NCBI RefSeq assembly: GCF_000648615.1
Contig: NZ_JFZC01000089.1
Span: 1 to 64,000 of the forward strand
From: Sporolactobacillus terrae DSM 11697
Lineage (GTDB): Bacteria > Bacillota > Bacilli > Bacillales > Sporolactobacillaceae
Direction: 5' to 3'
Length of the DNA stretch: 64,000 nt
A program made the position numbers and the translations under genes. Of the stretch, positions 18,898 through 29,900 are shown piece after piece. The notes beneath the pieces were generated by a model. That model searched no databases and had not been told where the DNA came from. It saw nothing but the letters and a program-made list of their open reading frames with translations. Position 1 is the stretch's first letter, and every line of letters starts with the position of its first letter.

Positions 18898-20307
18898 ATG
18901 GTTGTAGGTGAATTTACGACTGAGGTGGATACGGTTGTCATAGGAGCTGGGCCTGGCGGTTACGTTGCAGCGATACGTGCTGCGCAGCTGGGACAGAAAG
19001 TCATTGTTATTGAGAAACAGCATGTCGGTGGGGTGTGTCTGAATGTCGGTTGCATCCCATCAAAAGCACTAATATCAGCAAGTCACCGCTTTGAGCAAAT
19101 GAATCATTCGGAATCAATGGGCATCAGCGCGGAAAATGTTCATGTTGATTTTCACAAAGTCCAGGAATGGAAGGGACAGATCGTTGATCGGTTAACCAGC
19201 GGTGTCAAAGGGCTGTTTAAAGCGCATAATATTGAAAGCGTTGAAGGCGAAGCTTTGTTTGTTGATTCTGATGTCGTGCGCGTCAATCACGGCTATGAAT
19301 CTTCACGGTATAAATTTAATCATTGTATCATTGCCACCGGATCATCACCAATTGAAATTCCCGGATTTAAGTGGAGCAGTCGTGTGTTGTCATCGACAGG
19401 TGCGCTTGCTCTAAAAGAGATTCCAAAAAAATTAGTCGTTATCGGCGGGGGATATATTGGGATCGAACTCAGCTCGGCTCTTGCTGGATTTGGGACTGAG
19501 GTTGTCATTCTTGAAGGCTCACCGTCTATTTTACCTGCTTTTGAAAAGCGGCTGATTGCACCGGTGAAAAAGAAACTTAAGGCAAAAGGCGTTTCTGTTT
19601 TTACCAAAGCTTTAGCAAAAGGTGTGGAAGAAACAGCAAACGGCGTTTCTGTTACTGCCGAAGTAAAGGGTAAGACTCAGACTTTTGACGCGGACTATGT
19701 CATGGTGACGGTTGGACGCCGTCCGAATACGAAAGATCTTGGCCTTGATTTGGCTGGTGTTGAACTTGGTGAACGCGGCTTGATCCATGTAGATAAACAA
19801 GGAAAAACCTCGAACGACAAGGTTTATGCGATCGGCGATATTGTTTCAGGAATGGCACTTGCCCATAAGGCTTCTTATGAAGGTAAGATTGCTGCTGAGG
19901 CAATTTCCGGAATCGCTTCAGAGGTCGACTACCGGGCGATGCCTGCCGTTGTCTTCTCTGATCCTGAAATCGCATCGGTTGGACTATCTGAAGAAGAAGC
20001 AGTAAAAGAAGGGTACGAAGTCAAAACGGGTCAATTTCCGTTCGCGGCAAATGGGCGCGCACTCTCACTTGGCGAGTCGGACGGATTCTTAAAAATTGTT
20101 TCACGTGCTTCGGATGGCTTGGTTCTTGGTGCGCAGATTGTTGGCGTAAGTGCAAGCGATATGATTGCTGAATTTGGTTTAGCCGTTGAATCAGGAATGA
20201 CCGTTGAAGATCTTGCTCTCACCATTCATGCCCATCCGACTTTAGGCGAAATTGCGATGGAAGCAGCAGATGTAGTACTTGGCCATCCGATTCATATTGC
20301 AAAATAA
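18898..20307 (+). CDS. pdhD: Dihydrolipoamide dehydrogenase E3
   Basis: 469 residues from ATG 18898 after GGAGGGG, two bases after the pdhC stop. FAD-binding [17 protein letters not shown] is at about residues 17-33, and the redox-active disulfide is in [15 protein letters not shown] (about 43-57). The NAD-binding [17 protein letters not shown] is about 183-199, and HAHPTLGEI with the catalytic His is near 443. It reoxidises dihydrolipoamide with NAD+. It is the last gene of the pdhABCD operon, followed by a strong terminator. Confidence 0.97.
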   Translation: MVVGEFTTEVDTVVIGAGPGGYVAAIRAAQLGQKVIVIEKQHVGGVCLNVGCIPSKALISASHRFEQMNHSESMGISAENVHVDFHKVQEWKGQIVDRLTSGVKGLFKAHNIESVEGEALFVDSDVVRVNHGYESSRYKFNHCIIATGSSPIEIPGFKWSSRVLSSTGALALKEIPKKLVVIGGGYIGIELSSALAGFGTEVVILEGSPSILPAFEKRLIAPVKKKLKAKGVSVFTKALAKGVEETANGVSVTAEVKGKTQTFDADYVMVTVGRRPNTKDLGLDLAGVELGERGLIHVDKQGKTSNDKVYAIGDIVSGMALAHKASYEGKIAAEAISGIASEVDYRAMPAVVFSDPEIASVGLSEEEAVKEGYEVKTGQFPFAANGRALSLGESDGFLKIVSRASDGLVLGAQIVGVSASDMIAEFGLAVESGMTVEDLALTIHAHPTLGEIAMEAADVVLGHPIHIAK

Positions 20308-20314
20308 AAGCAAG

Positions 20315-20350
20315 AAAAACCCTGAGCACAAGTGCTCAGGGTTTTTTCTA
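20315..20350. terminator. Strong terminator between pdhD and yktB
   Basis: A 15-base-pair perfect stem (20315-20329 with 20332-20346) with T runs on both strands, so it can serve both converging genes. Confidence 0.9.
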
Positions 20351-20365
20351 TAAAGTGGATGCTTT

Positions 20366-21007
20366 TTAAATGGTGCTGTGCAAAGCAAGTTCATAGAGTG
20401 GAAGCAGTTTAACAATCTGTTCCTTTAAATAGGCGATCAGCTGCTCTTCGGACGCTGCAATTGCTTCCTGTTTCGGAATCACAACGCCGCAGAGTAGCTC
20501 CGCTTTTTTTACCTTGGTCAGACGGATTAATAACTGCTGCAGGTCGTTCGCAGTAAGCTCGCCCTGCAGCGTGTAATCAGCAGCTGTGTGATCGGAAGAC
20601 CAAGCAAAGGAAGGCGGAAACGTTTGCATTAGGTTCGGCATATGCGAGAGCATCGCTTCACCCAGTTCCTTTTTGTAAGGGTAGTCGTCAATAAAAGCAA
20701 GCCAAAAAAAGAGATGATTCGGCCAAATACCGAATTGAAAGTGGGGATGCTTTTTGTAGCCCCGTTTATCCTGTGCAAGTGCGAGCCATGTACTTTCCGG
20801 TGGATGAACCGTTCGTCTAGCGTGGCGTGCGATATGGGCGCAGAAAGCTGGCTCGGCTCGTTCCTTTTCGTTCAGGAACGGGATGAGTTGATCCGCAATT
20901 CGATGGAACTGTGGTTGAATCTGTTGGCGAATGGCGCTCATCCGTTCGTCCAATCCAGGCAGCTGCATGCAATTGAAATCAAGCGTAGTAAAACCATCCT
21001 GAGGCAT
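20366..21007 (-). CDS. yktB: DUF1054 family protein YktB
   Basis: 213 residues. Features of the DUF1054 family are F-TLDFNCMQLPGLDERMSAIR at the N terminus, HIARHARRTVHPPESTWLAL (about residues 60-80) and HFQFGIWPNHLFFWLAFIDDYPYKKELGE (about 90-120). The family is cytosolic and widespread in Bacillales and Lactobacillales; a molecular function is not established. It sits between pdh and suhB as in B. subtilis, but is on the opposite strand to pdh here; yktA and speA are missing. Confidence 0.9.
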   Translation of the reverse strand: MPQDGFTTLDFNCMQLPGLDERMSAIRQQIQPQFHRIADQLIPFLNEKERAEPAFCAHIARHARRTVHPPESTWLALAQDKRGYKKHPHFQFGIWPNHLFFWLAFIDDYPYKKELGEAMLSHMPNLMQTFPPSFAWSSDHTAADYTLQGELTANDLQQLLIRLTKVKKAELLCGVVIPKQEAIAASEEQLIAYLKEQIVKLLPLYELALHSTI

Positions 21008-21222
21008 CGTTTTACACTCCTTTATGTAGAAAATCTTAAACTAGCATACCATAGCTTGACCGGATTATTTATATCTAGTGCTTCTGAAAAACAATCATTT
21101 TAATGGTAATACACATAAATTTTCGCATAAACTAAAGAAACAACAAATCCGTAATTTGATAAGATTCTGATTCATTTCGCGCTCCTGTGAACGGCAAAAA
21201 ATGAAGGGAAGTGGCATTTGCC

Positions 21223-21411
21223 ATGAAACAGCTTAACCAGACACTGAGCAGGAAGGATGCAGAAAAAAGAATTCCACAAGTACGGATCGCAATCGACAGC
21301 GAGCTTACTGTACTGCATCGAGCACTTGTCAATAAGGATGATAAAACAATTGTACGATGCAAACAAAAACTGGAACGGTTGCGTCGCGAAATGCTTTTGT
21401 TGGAGATTTGA
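21223..21411 (+). CDS. Small helical protein of unknown function between yktB and suhB
   Basis: 62 residues from ATG 21223; GTG 21211 directly abuts the ribosome-binding site GAAGGGAA and is less likely. The sequence is hydrophilic and helical (MKQLNQTLSRKDAEKRIPQV, then KQKLERLRREMLLLEI with a leucine-heavy end), suggesting a two-helix hairpin. The position corresponds to B. subtilis ykzI, and it may be its counterpart, but I cannot verify this from the sequence. A terminator follows at 21471-21499. Confidence 0.6.
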   Translation: MKQLNQTLSRKDAEKRIPQVRIAIDSELTVLHRALVNKDDKTIVRCKQKLERLRREMLLLEI

Positions 21412-21470
21412 GGGGCTGATCAGATCCATGGGTAAGGTTAAGAAAAATAAACGGTTTTTGAGAGGATATA

Positions 21471-21499
21471 ATCACCGGCAGAAATCGGTGATTTTTCTT
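21471..21499 (+). terminator. Intrinsic terminator after the small helical gene
   Basis: ATCACCG (21471-21477) pairs with CGGTGAT (21486-21492), followed by TTTTCTTTTT. Confidence 0.75.
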
Positions 21500-21611
21500 T
21501 TTGCAGCTAAATGATGTACTATTGAATGAGACGATGGTATGCCGGACGGAATCGATATCGATTTGTAATCTACAGGCAATGGAACACGTAGAATCAGGAG
21601 TTGACAGAAAA

Positions 21612-22457
21612 ATGACGGAACATGACTGGGACGCGCTTGAGCGGCAAGTTATTCAATGGATCAAAGAGGCAGGTACACAGCTGCGTGCATCGCTGTTAAC
21701 ACCTTTGGAAGTCAGCGAGAAGAGTGCACATAATGATCTGGTAACAAATATGGATCGTCACATTGAAAAATTTCTTATTGAAAAGATCCGTGCGGCGTAT
21801 CCTGGGGATCGAATTGTTTCTGAAGAGGGTTTCGGTGACGGAGTGGCTGATACAGATGGTGTGCTTTGGCTTCTTGATCCTATTGATGGGACGCTGAACT
21901 TTGTGATGCAGAAGCGCTTCTTTGCTGTTTCTATTGGCGTATATGAGGAAGGGGAGGGGCGTGCGGCTTTTATTTACGATGTGATGGCTGATGAACTCTT
22001 CCATTGTATAAGCGGCCAGGGTGCTTATCAGAATACGAAAAGGCTGGCGACACTGACATCGGTAACGATTGAAAACAGTTTGATTGATCTTAGCGCGACT
22101 TGGCTGAAGCCTAACCGGATGATCCACGAGGAAACCATGATGGAAATTGTTAAACGGTGCAGCGGGACTCGGGCTTATGGAGCGGCGTCTCTAGAACTCG
22201 CTTATGTAGCGGCCGGTTATTTGGATGCCTATTTTACAATGCGCCTTTCGCCTTGGGATTACGGTGCCGGCTTGATCCTGCTTCGAGAGGTCGGCGGCAG
22301 TTATTCTAGGGCAGATGGTCAGCCGCTTAATATTCTGAGCAAGACGTCAGTGCTTGCGGCTCGACCGGGACTCCATCACTTTATTGCAGAACATGTACGC
22401 AAACAGATTCAGAGTGGGAAGTTCATCTGTGAACCTGATGGAGGGCATAATCATTAA
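21612..22457 (+). CDS. suhB: Inositol monophosphatase family protein SuhB/YktC
   Basis: 281 residues from ATG 21612, preceded by CAGGAG at a slightly long spacing; the open frame reaches 21501, but that part has no family similarity. Metal and phosphate motifs are SEEGF (Glu), LDPIDGTLNF (about residues 90-99) and SPWDYGAGLILLREVGG (about 213-229). It is a Mg2+-dependent sugar-alcohol or inositol phosphate phosphatase; the exact substrate is unclear, and NADP(H) phosphatase relatives exist. It converges with the ylaF-like gene, and the two coding ends overlap by 4 bases. Confidence 0.9.
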   Translation: MTEHDWDALERQVIQWIKEAGTQLRASLLTPLEVSEKSAHNDLVTNMDRHIEKFLIEKIRAAYPGDRIVSEEGFGDGVADTDGVLWLLDPIDGTLNFVMQKRFFAVSIGVYEEGEGRAAFIYDVMADELFHCISGQGAYQNTKRLATLTSVTIENSLIDLSATWLKPNRMIHEETMMEIVKRCSGTRAYGAASLELAYVAAGYLDAYFTMRLSPWDYGAGLILLREVGGSYSRADGQPLNILSKTSVLAARPGLHHFIAEHVRKQIQSGKFICEPDGGHNH

Positions 22458-22636
22458 TCATGCCCTCGGCTTCTCTGCTGGATCGCCTTCAGCATAAAAC
22501 CGACCCACATAAACAAAATGACCGCAAATGCTGAGAGAAGAGTAAGCATTGGCTGGCCGAGGATCATTCCTGCAACGATTCCGCCCAAGCTTGCAGTGGT
22601 GCATAGGATGACTGAGAATAAACCGATACGAAACAT
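22454..22636 (-). CDS. YlaF-like DUF5325 small membrane protein
   Basis: 60 residues from ATG 22636, after TAGGAGGCG. It has two membrane helices (GLFSVILCTTASLGGIVAGM and LTLLSAFAVILFMWVGFMLK) and a short basic tail, matching the size and topology of YlaF/DUF5325 proteins. It lies just upstream of typA on the opposite strand; in B. subtilis ylaF precedes typA. Function unknown. Its last four bases overlap the end of suhB in the converging direction, so no terminator separates them. Confidence 0.65.
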   Translation of the reverse strand: MFRIGLFSVILCTTASLGGIVAGMILGQPMLTLLSAFAVILFMWVGFMLKAIQQRSRGHD

Positions 22637-22831
22637 TGAATCGCCTCCTAAGTTCATCATAAAGCGAAAGCGAAAAAAGCACAAAAGCTTTGCCGACGTG
22701 CCGAAACAAAATTTCAATAGACACAGAAAAAATTGACAATAGAACGCGACTTGTGAGAAAATGATTTGCATGTGTATGTTTCGGCTAATTTATGCGAAGC
22801 GATTGGAAAAGATGAGGAGAGTAAGGAATAA

Positions 22832-24685
22832 ATGACAAAATTAAGGGAAGAATTGCGGAATATCGCGATTATTGCACACGTCGACCATGGTAAAACGACA
22901 TTAGTGGATAAACTGTTGTTGCAATCCGGGACGTTCCGTAAAAATCAGCACATTAATGAACGGGCAATGGATTCAAATGCAATTGAACGGGAACGCGGCA
23001 TTACCATTCTGGCGAAGAATACGAGTCTCTCTTACAAAGACCATACAATAAATATTGTAGATACACCGGGACACGCAGACTTTGGCGGCGAAGTGGAACG
23101 AATTATGAAAATGGTTGACGGCGTTCTGCTGCTTGTTGACGCTTATGAAGGCTGCATGCCGCAAACACGTTTTGTATTAAAGAAAGCGCTGGAAGAACAT
23201 CTGAAACCAATCGTTGTTGTAAACAAAATCGATAAGCCAATGGCTCGTCCGGCAGAAGTCGTTGATGAAGTGATTGACTTGTTTATTGATCTGGGAGCTG
23301 ATGAGGATCAGCTTGAATTCCCGGTTGTTTATACATCTGCGGTAAATGGCGTTGCAGGAACAGATCCTGAACATGTTGACCAAGATATGAGCGTAGTTCT
23401 GGATATGATTCTGAAGTATGCTCCGGCACCGGTTGACAATCGCGACGAAAGCCTACAGTTCCAAGTCACGATGCTCGATTATAATGACTATGTCGGCCGT
23501 ATTGGTATTGGCCGAATTTATCGAGGCAAGATCAAGGTCGGAGAAGATGCTGTACTCGTTAAAAATGCCGGTGAAAGTGTTGAAAAGTTCCGCATCACCA
23601 AGCTTTTTGGCTATCACGCCCTGAAACGGACGGAGATTCAAGAAGCTTGCTCCGGTGATATTATCGCTATAACCGGTGTTTCCGATATTGATATTGGCGA
23701 TACCATTAATGATGTGGATCACGTTGATCCGCTTGAACCGCTTCGCATTGACGAACCAACCTTGAAAATGACTTTTCTGCCTAATACGAGTCCTTTTGCA
23801 GGTCAGGAAGGGGACTACGTGACAAGCCGAAAAATTGAAGATCGGCTCATGGCGGAAATGGAACGCGACGTCAGCTTGAAAGTTGAGTCGGCATCGAACT
23901 CGCATGACTCCTGGATCGTTTCTGGACGTGGGGAACTTCACTTGTCGATCTTGATTGAAACAATGCGCCGAGAAGGCTACGAGCTATCTGTATCGAAGCC
24001 GAGCGTTATTACAAAGGAAGTTGACGGCAAGCTGTGCGAACCGTATGAATCCGTTCAAATTGATGTACCGGAGGAATATGTCGGTGCAGTCATTGAATCG
24101 ATGGGGAAACGCAAAGCCGAATTGAAAGATATGCGTCAGGAACAGCCGGGGCAGACACGTCTGACGTTCATGATTCCTTCTCGCGGTTTGATTGGTTATA
24201 ATCGTCAGTTTATGGCGGATACACGCGGTTACGGTATCTTGAACCATACCTTTGATCACTTTGCTCCGTTTATCAAAGAAGAAATCGGCGGGCGCCGAAA
24301 TGGTGTGCTGGTTTCGATGGATCAAGGACAAACGACGGCGTATTCGCTTGCTGCACTTGAGGATCGCGGTGAGATGTTCGTCGGACCCGGTGTTAATGTT
24401 TATGAAGGCATGATCGTTGGCGAACATAACCGTGAAAATGATTTGACTGTGAATGTTACGAAAGCAAAACACGCGTCCAACGTACGTTCTTCGAACAAGG
24501 ATCAAACCGTAACTTTGAAAGAGGCGCGTAAGTTGTCCCTTGAAGATTCACTTTCTTACTTGAATGATGATGAATACTGTGAAATTACACCTAAGAGTGT
24601 TCGGATGCGCAAGAAGATTTTGAACAAGGGCGAACGTGAACGTTTTGAACGCCGAGGAAGCAAGATTCCAAAGTATAACGGCTGA
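22832..24685 (+). CDS. typA: Ribosome-associated GTPase TypA/BipA
   Basis: 617 residues. The N-terminal GTPase domain has P-loop [10 protein letters not shown] (about residues 14-23), switch [16 protein letters not shown] (about 71-84) and NKIDKP (about 127-132). EF-G-like domains III and V follow, and the BipA-specific C-terminal domain carries [22 protein letters not shown] and [17 protein letters not shown]. It binds the 70S ribosome and assists 50S assembly, especially at low temperature. The ATG follows GAGGAGAG. It is monocistronic, with a long terminator hairpin downstream. Confidence 0.97.
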   Translation: MTKLREELRNIAIIAHVDHGKTTLVDKLLLQSGTFRKNQHINERAMDSNAIERERGITILAKNTSLSYKDHTINIVDTPGHADFGGEVERIMKMVDGVLLLVDAYEGCMPQTRFVLKKALEEHLKPIVVVNKIDKPMARPAEVVDEVIDLFIDLGADEDQLEFPVVYTSAVNGVAGTDPEHVDQDMSVVLDMILKYAPAPVDNRDESLQFQVTMLDYNDYVGRIGIGRIYRGKIKVGEDAVLVKNAGESVEKFRITKLFGYHALKRTEIQEACSGDIIAITGVSDIDIGDTINDVDHVDPLEPLRIDEPTLKMTFLPNTSPFAGQEGDYVTSRKIEDRLMAEMERDVSLKVESASNSHDSWIVSGRGELHLSILIETMRREGYELSVSKPSVITKEVDGKLCEPYESVQIDVPEEYVGAVIESMGKRKAELKDMRQEQPGQTRLTFMIPSRGLIGYNRQFMADTRGYGILNHTFDHFAPFIKEEIGGRRNGVLVSMDQGQTTAYSLAALEDRGEMFVGPGVNVYEGMIVGEHNRENDLTVNVTKAKHASNVRSSNKDQTVTLKEARKLSLEDSLSYLNDDEYCEITPKSVRMRKKILNKGERERFERRGSKIPKYNG

Positions 24686-24757
24686 TTAAATAAGATCAAT
24701 AGTTTATCATGGATTTGATCTGTTTTCGAAAAACTGAACACAGCATGAAACGCTTTG

Positions 24758-24810
24758 CTCGGTGGTTGAAAATCCGATCGTTAATCGGATTTCAACCACC
24801 GAGTTTTTTT
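24758..24810 (+). terminator. Long intrinsic terminator after typA
   Basis: A 20-base-pair stem (CTCGGTGGTTGAAA...ATCCGAT with ATCGGAT...CAACCACCGAG, one bulged A) followed by seven T. Confidence 0.9.
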
Positions 24811-24929
24811 GCAAGTAAAGAAAGCCGATGATTTGGCCTTGCGGCTGTCGAAAAATCAGCGGAGCTTCCGTGAATATAAAACCCCCTTAAGCGGACTGAT
24901 TAGTGTCCATCTTATAGGGGGAGCAGAAC

Positions 24930-25007
24930 ATGCATCGCTTTATTTTAAGAAAATTAGTTACGAACTTGATCTCAGTCATCGAATACGATGGGACCGTACA
25001 CTTTTAA
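24930..25007 (+). CDS. Possible 25-residue peptide gene, unidentified
   Basis: ATG 24930 follows AGGGGGAGCAGA, the same type of ribosome-binding context as ylaN (GGGGGAGCAGAT). It reads MHRFILRKLV...YDGTVHF and stops 4 bases into the 3' end of ylaI on the other strand. There is no similarity I recognise, and the frame is short enough to arise by chance. Confidence 0.22.
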   Translation: MHRFILRKLVTNLISVIEYDGTVHF

Positions 25008-25216
25008 GAACGCCCAACCTTCTTTTTGCTACTGTGTGAAGGCAGGTGCAGTGTGAATTTGCCGGTGGCCCAGCGTGCTCGCGTTCGTTCACTGATTCTT
25101 TTATGGCAAGAATCGCAAAGATACGTGTGGATCGGTCTATTTTTTAGCCGTTTTGCGATCGCCGACTGATCATCCAGCTGGCAGATCTTTTCACATAATG
25201 CACACTTGACTTGCAT
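25004..25216 (-). CDS. ylaI: YlaI, DUF2197 zinc-ribbon protein
   Basis: 70 residues from ATG 25216, after AAGGAGG. CALC near residue 5 and CDSC near residue 34 give two CxxC knuckles of a zinc ribbon; RLKNRPIHTYLCDSCHKRI and RWATGKFTL match the YlaI family. Small cytosolic protein with unknown function. In B. subtilis ylaI lies in the same typA-ylaN interval, but on the same strand as typA; here it is reversed and the neighbours ylaH, ylaJ, ylaK, ylaL and ylaM are missing. Confidence 0.85.
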   Translation of the reverse strand: MQVKCALCEKICQLDDQSAIAKRLKNRPIHTYLCDSCHKRISERTRARWATGKFTLHLPSHSSKKKVGRS

Positions 25217-25393
25217 GAAAAAAACCTCCTTAAGTTAAGTATAGCAGGTTTTGGAATGAAATCGAAGCAATGATCGCACGGACTACTGCAAACCCGCAGG
25301 TGGTCGTTTGTAGACTGTGATTAATCTTGCATTTTATCAGGACAGAGGTTAAGATAAACTTTAGGCAAGTAATTGAGACAAGGGGGAGCAGAT

Positions 25394-25675
25394 ATGTCAG
25401 TCGAGATTAAGATAGGCAAACGTGAAAAAGCCTATGAATTGCTGCAGGCCGACGCGCAGAAGATTCTGAAACTGATCGGGGTACAAATGGAAAACTTGAC
25501 GATGCCCCAGTGCCCCCTGTACGAAGAAGTGCTGGACACACAAATGTTCGGTCTGTCCCGTGAAATTGATTTTGCGGTGCGTCTCGGTGTTGTCCGTGCA
25601 GATGAAGGAAAAGAACTTCTGAGTTCGCTTGAACGACAGGTGTCTGCCCTTCATGAGGCATCGACACATAAATAA
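25394..25675 (+). CDS. ylaN: YlaN, iron-linked Fur-interacting protein
   Basis: 93 residues from ATG 25394, after AAGGGGGAGC; an upstream in-frame codon at 25373 lies before that site. The central run [20 protein letters not shown] and [12 protein letters not shown] is almost invariant in the YlaN family. Published work on Bacillus and Staphylococcus links YlaN to iron homeostasis through Fe(II) and Fur. The segment HxxLSALHEA at the end is also typical. It is followed by a terminator and then ftsW, as in B. subtilis. Confidence 0.95.
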   Translation: MSVEIKIGKREKAYELLQADAQKILKLIGVQMENLTMPQCPLYEEVLDTQMFGLSREIDFAVRLGVVRADEGKELLSSLERQVSALHEASTHK

Positions 25676-25683
25676 TAGCAAAG

Positions 25684-25730
25684 CGCTCAAACTCATACCC
25701 TAACTGAAGGTGAGGTTTGGGCTTTTTTAT
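25684..25730 (+). terminator. Intrinsic terminator after ylaN
   Basis: CTCAAACTCATACC pairs imperfectly with GGTGAGGTTTGGG (stem about 25684-25722), followed by CTTTTTTA. Confidence 0.6.
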
Positions 25731-25831
25731 CACAGTTCACCAGGTATGAAAACCCTGTTGTTCGAAACCTGCTTCCGAGAACGATTGATCTTGGATGTAA
25801 TGACAATGGATCAGATAGGGTGGATCTTACG

Positions 25832-26992
25832 TTGAAAAAGCTGCTGCATCATATTGACTATTCTTTACTCGTAACCATGTCGCTCTTGATCGGATTTGGG
25901 TTGATCATGGTCTATAGCGCGGGTTCGGTTTGGGCACGTATCTTTTTTTCTACGCCGCAGCCGGCCAGCTATTTCTTTGTTCATCAATTGAGATGGGCGG
26001 CTCTTGCGGTGCCGGTTGGCATTGTGGGGATGGTTGTCCCATATAAGGCGTATCGAAAAGTTGTAAAACCGATGATTCTTCTATCCTTTTTTTTATTGCT
26101 CTTGTTATATGCTTTGGGAAGTACTGTTAACAATGCACAATCATGGTTACGACTTGGATCGTTTAATCTTCAGCCTGCTGAATTAGTAAAAATTACAGTT
26201 ATTCTCTATTTAGCTTCCGTATTTTCGAATAAACAGAATATGATCGCTGATTTCAAAACATCTGTTGCGCCGCCACTCATCGTTATTATGATTTTCTTTT
26301 TTATGATTGCGAAGCAACCGGATTTTGGTACAGCAATGATTCTGATGATGATATCCACGGTGATGGTGCTTTGTGCAGGACTTAGAACGAAGCATTTACT
26401 CTTTTTGGGTTCGCTTTCTGCTGTCGCGGTTATCGGCGTTTACCATTTTGCATTAAGCGGCAACCAACTCGGGCGATTTACAGCTGCCTATGATCCGTTT
26501 TCCGTTGCGGATAAGACGGGTCGGCAGTTGATCAATTCATATATAGCTATTGCTTCAGGAGGATTGACGGGAAGAGGTCTTGGTCAGAGTATTGAAAAAA
26601 CGGGCTTCTTGCCGGAACCCCAAACGGATTTCATTATCTCAATCATTGGGGAAGAACTTGGCTTATTAGGTATTTTGTTTGTTGTATTATGTATTGCTTA
26701 TCTTGTGTTTAAGGGATTCGTGATCGCAATCCGCTGCAAAGATGTATTCGGCAGTTTGCTTGCTATTGGGATCTCAAGTATGCTTGCAATTCAAACGTTT
26801 GTAAATTTGGGAGCTGCTACCGGTCTTTTACCGATTACCGGGGTAACTCTGCCTTTTGTCAGCTATGGTGGTTCTTCGCTGATCACAATGGTTTTTTCAA
26901 TCTGCGTTTTAATGAACATCTCTGGGTTTGTTAATTTAAAAAGGTCGAGCCAAATAGAAGGGAAGAGAGAGAATGTTAAAGCGAAAAATTAA
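25832..26992 (+). CDS. ftsW: SEDS glycosyltransferase FtsW
   Basis: 386 residues from TTG 25832; GTG 25820 is the alternative, overlapping the weak ribosome-binding site GGGTGG. About ten membrane helices. SEDS blocks are GFGLIMVYSAGS near the start, SFNLQPAELVKI (about residue 115), AKQPDFGTAMILMM (about 157), GRGLGQSIEKTGFLPEPQTDFI (about 250) and PFVSYGGSSLITM near the end. FtsW polymerises septal peptidoglycan with a class B PBP; the position just before pycA is that of B. subtilis ftsW. SpoVE at 55780 is the second SEDS protein in the window. Its end overlaps the pycA start by 20 bases. Confidence 0.93.
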   Translation: MKKLLHHIDYSLLVTMSLLIGFGLIMVYSAGSVWARIFFSTPQPASYFFVHQLRWAALAVPVGIVGMVVPYKAYRKVVKPMILLSFFLLLLLYALGSTVNNAQSWLRLGSFNLQPAELVKITVILYLASVFSNKQNMIADFKTSVAPPLIVIMIFFFMIAKQPDFGTAMILMMISTVMVLCAGLRTKHLLFLGSLSAVAVIGVYHFALSGNQLGRFTAAYDPFSVADKTGRQLINSYIAIASGGLTGRGLGQSIEKTGFLPEPQTDFIISIIGEELGLLGILFVVLCIAYLVFKGFVIAIRCKDVFGSLLAIGISSMLAIQTFVNLGAATGLLPITGVTLPFVSYGGSSLITMVFSICVLMNISGFVNLKRSSQIEGKRENVKAKN

Positions 26993-29900
26993 ACGATTGC
27001 TAATTGCTAACCGTGGTGAGATTGCAATCAGAATTTGTCGTGCCTGTACGGAACTCGGTATCCGAACGGTTGCCATTTATTCCAAGGAAGATATCAGCTC
27101 CTATCATCGCTATAAAGCTGATGAATCGTATTTGGTCGGTAAAGGAAAAAATCCGATTGAAGCGTACTTAGATATTGACAGCATCATTGAAGTGGCAAAA
27201 ACGCATCATGTGGATGCAATTCATCCAGGATACGGTTTTCTCTCTGAAAATGCCGAATTTGCGCGCCGTTGTGAAGAAGAAGGCATTATTTTTGTCGGTC
27301 CGCGTCCGGAACATCTGACCACATTCGGTGATAAAGCTGCTGCCAGAGAAGCAGCGCTTAATGCAAATATCCCGGTTATCCCTGGATCGGGTGGACCTGT
27401 GTCTTCTGTTGAAGATGTCAAAAATTTTGGTGAAAAACATGGTTACCCAATTATAATTAAAGCGGTGCTCGGCGGCGGCGGACGCGGAATGCGTATTGTC
27501 CGCAGTGCGCAGGGTGTTGAGGAAGCTTATGCACGCGCAACCTCCGAGGCAAAGCAGACATTCGGAAAAGAAGATGTCTACGTTGAAAAATATCTGGATC
27601 ACCCACGTCATATCGAGGTTCAGATTATGGCAGATCAGTCAGGCGAGATCGTTCATCTCTATGAGCGGGACTGTTCGGTTCAGCGCCGTCATCAGAAAGT
27701 GGTCGAAGTGGCACCAAGTCGAGGACTAGGTGAGAAACTACGTCATGAGATTTGTGAAGCTGCCGTTCGTCTAATGAAGAGTGTTAATTACTTAAACGCG
27801 GGAACGGTTGAATTTTTGGTTACGCCAAATGGCCAGTTTTACTTTATTGAAGTAAATCCGCGTGTTCAGGTTGAACATACAATAACAGAATTAATTACCG
27901 GAATCGATATTGTCTCCTCGCAGATTCTGATTGCTGAAGGTTATGGTCTTCACGAGGATCCGGTACTGATTCCAGAACAAAAAGAGATTCATACTTACGG
28001 CTATGCGATTCAATGCCGTGTTACAACAGAAGATCCAAGCAACCAATTTATGCCCGACACAGGTAAAATTGTTGCTTATCGGAGCGGGGGCGGTTTCGGT
28101 GTTCGTCTGGACGCTGGCAATGCGTTCACAGGTTCCGTGATTACACCCTACTATGATTCGCTACTCGTCAAACTGTCAACATCGGCGCGCAGCTTTAAAA
28201 GTGCTGCGGTAAAAATGCTGCGTAACCTAAAGGAATTTAGGATTCGCGGGATTAAAACCAATATTCCGTTTCTAATTAACGTGGTCAAACACCCTGATTT
28301 TCTCGAGGGCAATGTTTCGACAACCTTTATTGATACAACACCGGAACTGTTTGTTTTTGAAAAAATATTGGATCGCGGAACGAAGATGCTGAGCTATATT
28401 GGCAATGTAACGGTTAACGGTTATCCGGGAATTGCAAAGAATAAGAAACCGATCTTTGATGTTCCGCCAATTCCGGATGTGAAATTATCGGATCCCTATC
28501 CGGGCGGCACAAAACAAATTTTAGAAGAGAAGGGCCCTAAAGGCGTTTCTGAATGGGTTAAAGCACAAAAAAAGGTACTGCTTACGGATACGACATTCCG
28601 TGACGCACACCAAAGCTTGCTCGCCACAAGGATGCGGACCAAGGACATTATTCGTGTCACGGCACAAACGGCACATCTTCTGCCTCATTTGTTTTCAGAA
28701 GAAGCTTGGGGCGGTGCAACCTTTGATACCGCGTATCGTTTCTTAAGAGAAGATCCTTGGGAACGGCTGCATAAGATCAGAGCCAAGATGCCGAATATCT
28801 TGCTGCAAATGCTTTTACGCGGATCGAATGCTGTCGGATACAAGAATTATCCGGATAACCTCATCAAAGCATTTGTCAAAGAAGCGGCAAAACATGGTGT
28901 CGATGTGTTCCGTGTTTTTGACAGCCTGAACTGGATTGAGGGGATGCGTGTTTCCCTTGATGCGGTCATTGAAAGCGGGAAGATTGCCGAAGGCACAATG
29001 TGTTACACCGGTGACATTCTTGATGGATTACGTACCAAATACACGATTGATTATTATAAAAAGATGGCTAAGGAACTTGAAAACGCCGGCGCACATATTC
29101 TCGGTATTAAAGATATGGCGGGACTGCTCAAACCTGAGGCAGCGTATCGGTTGATTGCCGAATTGAAGGATACGGTTGATATTCCGATCCATCTTCATAC
29201 ACATGACACAAGCGGAAACGGTATTTATACTTATGTCCGAGCCATTGAAGCGGGTGTTGACATTGTTGACGTTGCGATTGAAGCGATGGCAGGGATGACG
29301 TCTCAGCCGAGTGTCAATTCGCTGTATTATGCGCTCAGTGCGAATGACCGCAGACCGGACCTATCAATTGACGCTTTGGAATCGCTCAGTCATTATTGGG
29401 AAAAAGTACGCGCCTGTTACTTCCCGTTCGAAAGCGGCATGAAAACCTCGAATGCAGAGATTTATAAGTTGGAGATGCCAGGCGGTCAGTACAGCAATCT
29501 GAAGCAACAAGCGATTGCGGTGGGACTAGGCGACCGTTTCGAAGAAGTTAAAGATATGTACCGGCGTGTCAATTTGCTGTTTGGCGACATTGTTAAGGTG
29601 ACACCATCTTCCAAAGTGGTTGGCGATATGACCTTGTATATGGTGCAAAATAATCTCAATGAAGACAGCATCTATGAAAAAGGCCAGACGCTTGACTTCC
29701 CTGACTCTGTGGTTAACTTCTTTATGGGTGAACTTGGCCAGCCGTATCAGGGTTTTCCGAGGGAATTGCAGCGTATTGTTCTGAAAGGCAAAAAGCCGTT
29801 GACCGATCGACCAGGAAAAAATCTTGAGCCGATTAATTTTGACGATATTCAGGCACGCCTTGAAGAAAAATTTGAACGTAAATTTAAATTTCATGAAGTG

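Noticed and set aside
20642-21103. 153-codon open frame antisense to yktB
   Set aside because: It is the mirror of a well-conserved DUF1054 gene, with no ribosome-binding site and no protein-like motif.
22733-22761. TTGACA before typA as a full promoter
   Set aside because: The -35 is perfect but no acceptable -10 stands at 16-18 bases, so it was not listed.
24809-25039. 76-codon open frame after typA
   Set aside because: Begins in the typA terminator and runs across the ylaI 3' end in the opposite direction; no ribosome-binding site.
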